From Oxalobacteraceae bacterium (GTDB taxonomy: Bacteria > Pseudomonadota > Gammaproteobacteria > Burkholderiales > Burkholderiaceae_D), in assembly GCA_027490725.1 (NCBI GenBank), contig JAIXXN010000027.1:83916-147915 (forward strand): a stretch of 64,000 nt of DNA, in the 5' to 3' direction. Positions 63,986 to 64,000 of this stretch are shown here, piece after piece (position 1 is the stretch's first letter; every line of letters starts with the position of its first letter). The position numbers and the translations under genes are program-made. The notes under the pieces were generated by a model. The model did not search any database and was not told where the DNA came from. It worked only from the letters and a program-made list of their open reading frames with translations.

Positions 63986-64000
63986 GCGCGAAATTGGGCG

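Noticed and set aside
63996..64000. GGGCG at the window end as the start of a tRNA gene
   Set aside because: tRNA genes often follow hupB in related genomes (from memory), but five bases cannot support a call.
1..64000. Insertion sequences, prophage, CRISPR arrays or toxin-antitoxin pairs
   Set aside because: I looked for transposase or integrase proteins, regularly spaced repeats and small paired genes and found none I could support.

Overview
The window looks like chromosomal DNA of a Gram-negative betaproteobacterium, most likely of the order Burkholderiales and probably the family Oxalobacteraceae. This is inferred from the tig-clpP-clpX-lon-hupB core block, an hpnCDE squalene cluster, an SDR-type threonine dehydrogenase, a PEP-CTERM protein, a DUF5117 metalloprotease, and many TonB receptors and GGDEF/EAL proteins. 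I see no insertion sequence, prophage, integrase, CRISPR array or rRNA. Genes are tightly packed on both strands.

Left part (1-13.5 kb). A truncated HMA-like gene is followed by NnrS and a hemerythrin-like protein, which suggests nitric-oxide or low-oxygen physiology. A TonB receptor and an exported metallophosphoesterase follow behind a good Pho-box-like element. Next come a branched-chain amino-acid-type binding protein, a second TonB receptor and a PilZ protein. Two tandem Crp/Fnr regulators come next. The first has the full FNR cysteine set and is divergent from a PAS-GGDEF-EAL protein; two perfect FNR boxes lie between them. A TonB-receptor remnant follows.

Middle part (13.5-43.2 kb). 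Here are a Pal-like lipoprotein, a LacI regulator with a UvrD-type helicase carrying a C-terminal DUF5710-like domain, a YegD-like Hsp70, a DEDDh exonuclease, and a znu-like zinc-uptake cluster that lacks its ATPase. They are followed by a Sel1 protein, an EAL protein and a cupredoxin/GGDEF-EAL pair. Then come two secreted peptidases, an ammonium transporter with sigma-54 and NtrC signals, and an orphan PEP-CTERM protein. A threonine/serine catabolic operon (kbl, tdh, sdaA) has a divergent XRE-cupin regulator. A large GAF-PAS-GGDEF-EAL protein closes the section.

Right part (43.2-64 kb). This holds thrC-moeA-moaD-flavoprotein, a DUF1700/DUF2807 pair, hpnCDE, a divergent RND efflux pair, tRNA-Leu(TAG) and the protein-quality-control block tig, clpP, clpX, lon, with HU-beta at the edge.

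The most informative signals beyond gene calls are regulatory. They are the Pho box before the receptor/phosphoesterase pair, the twin FNR boxes linking an oxygen sensor to a c-di-GMP enzyme, the sigma-54/NtrC architecture before amt, and paired inverted repeats over the RND promoter. Five c-di-GMP-related proteins lie in one 35-kb stretch.
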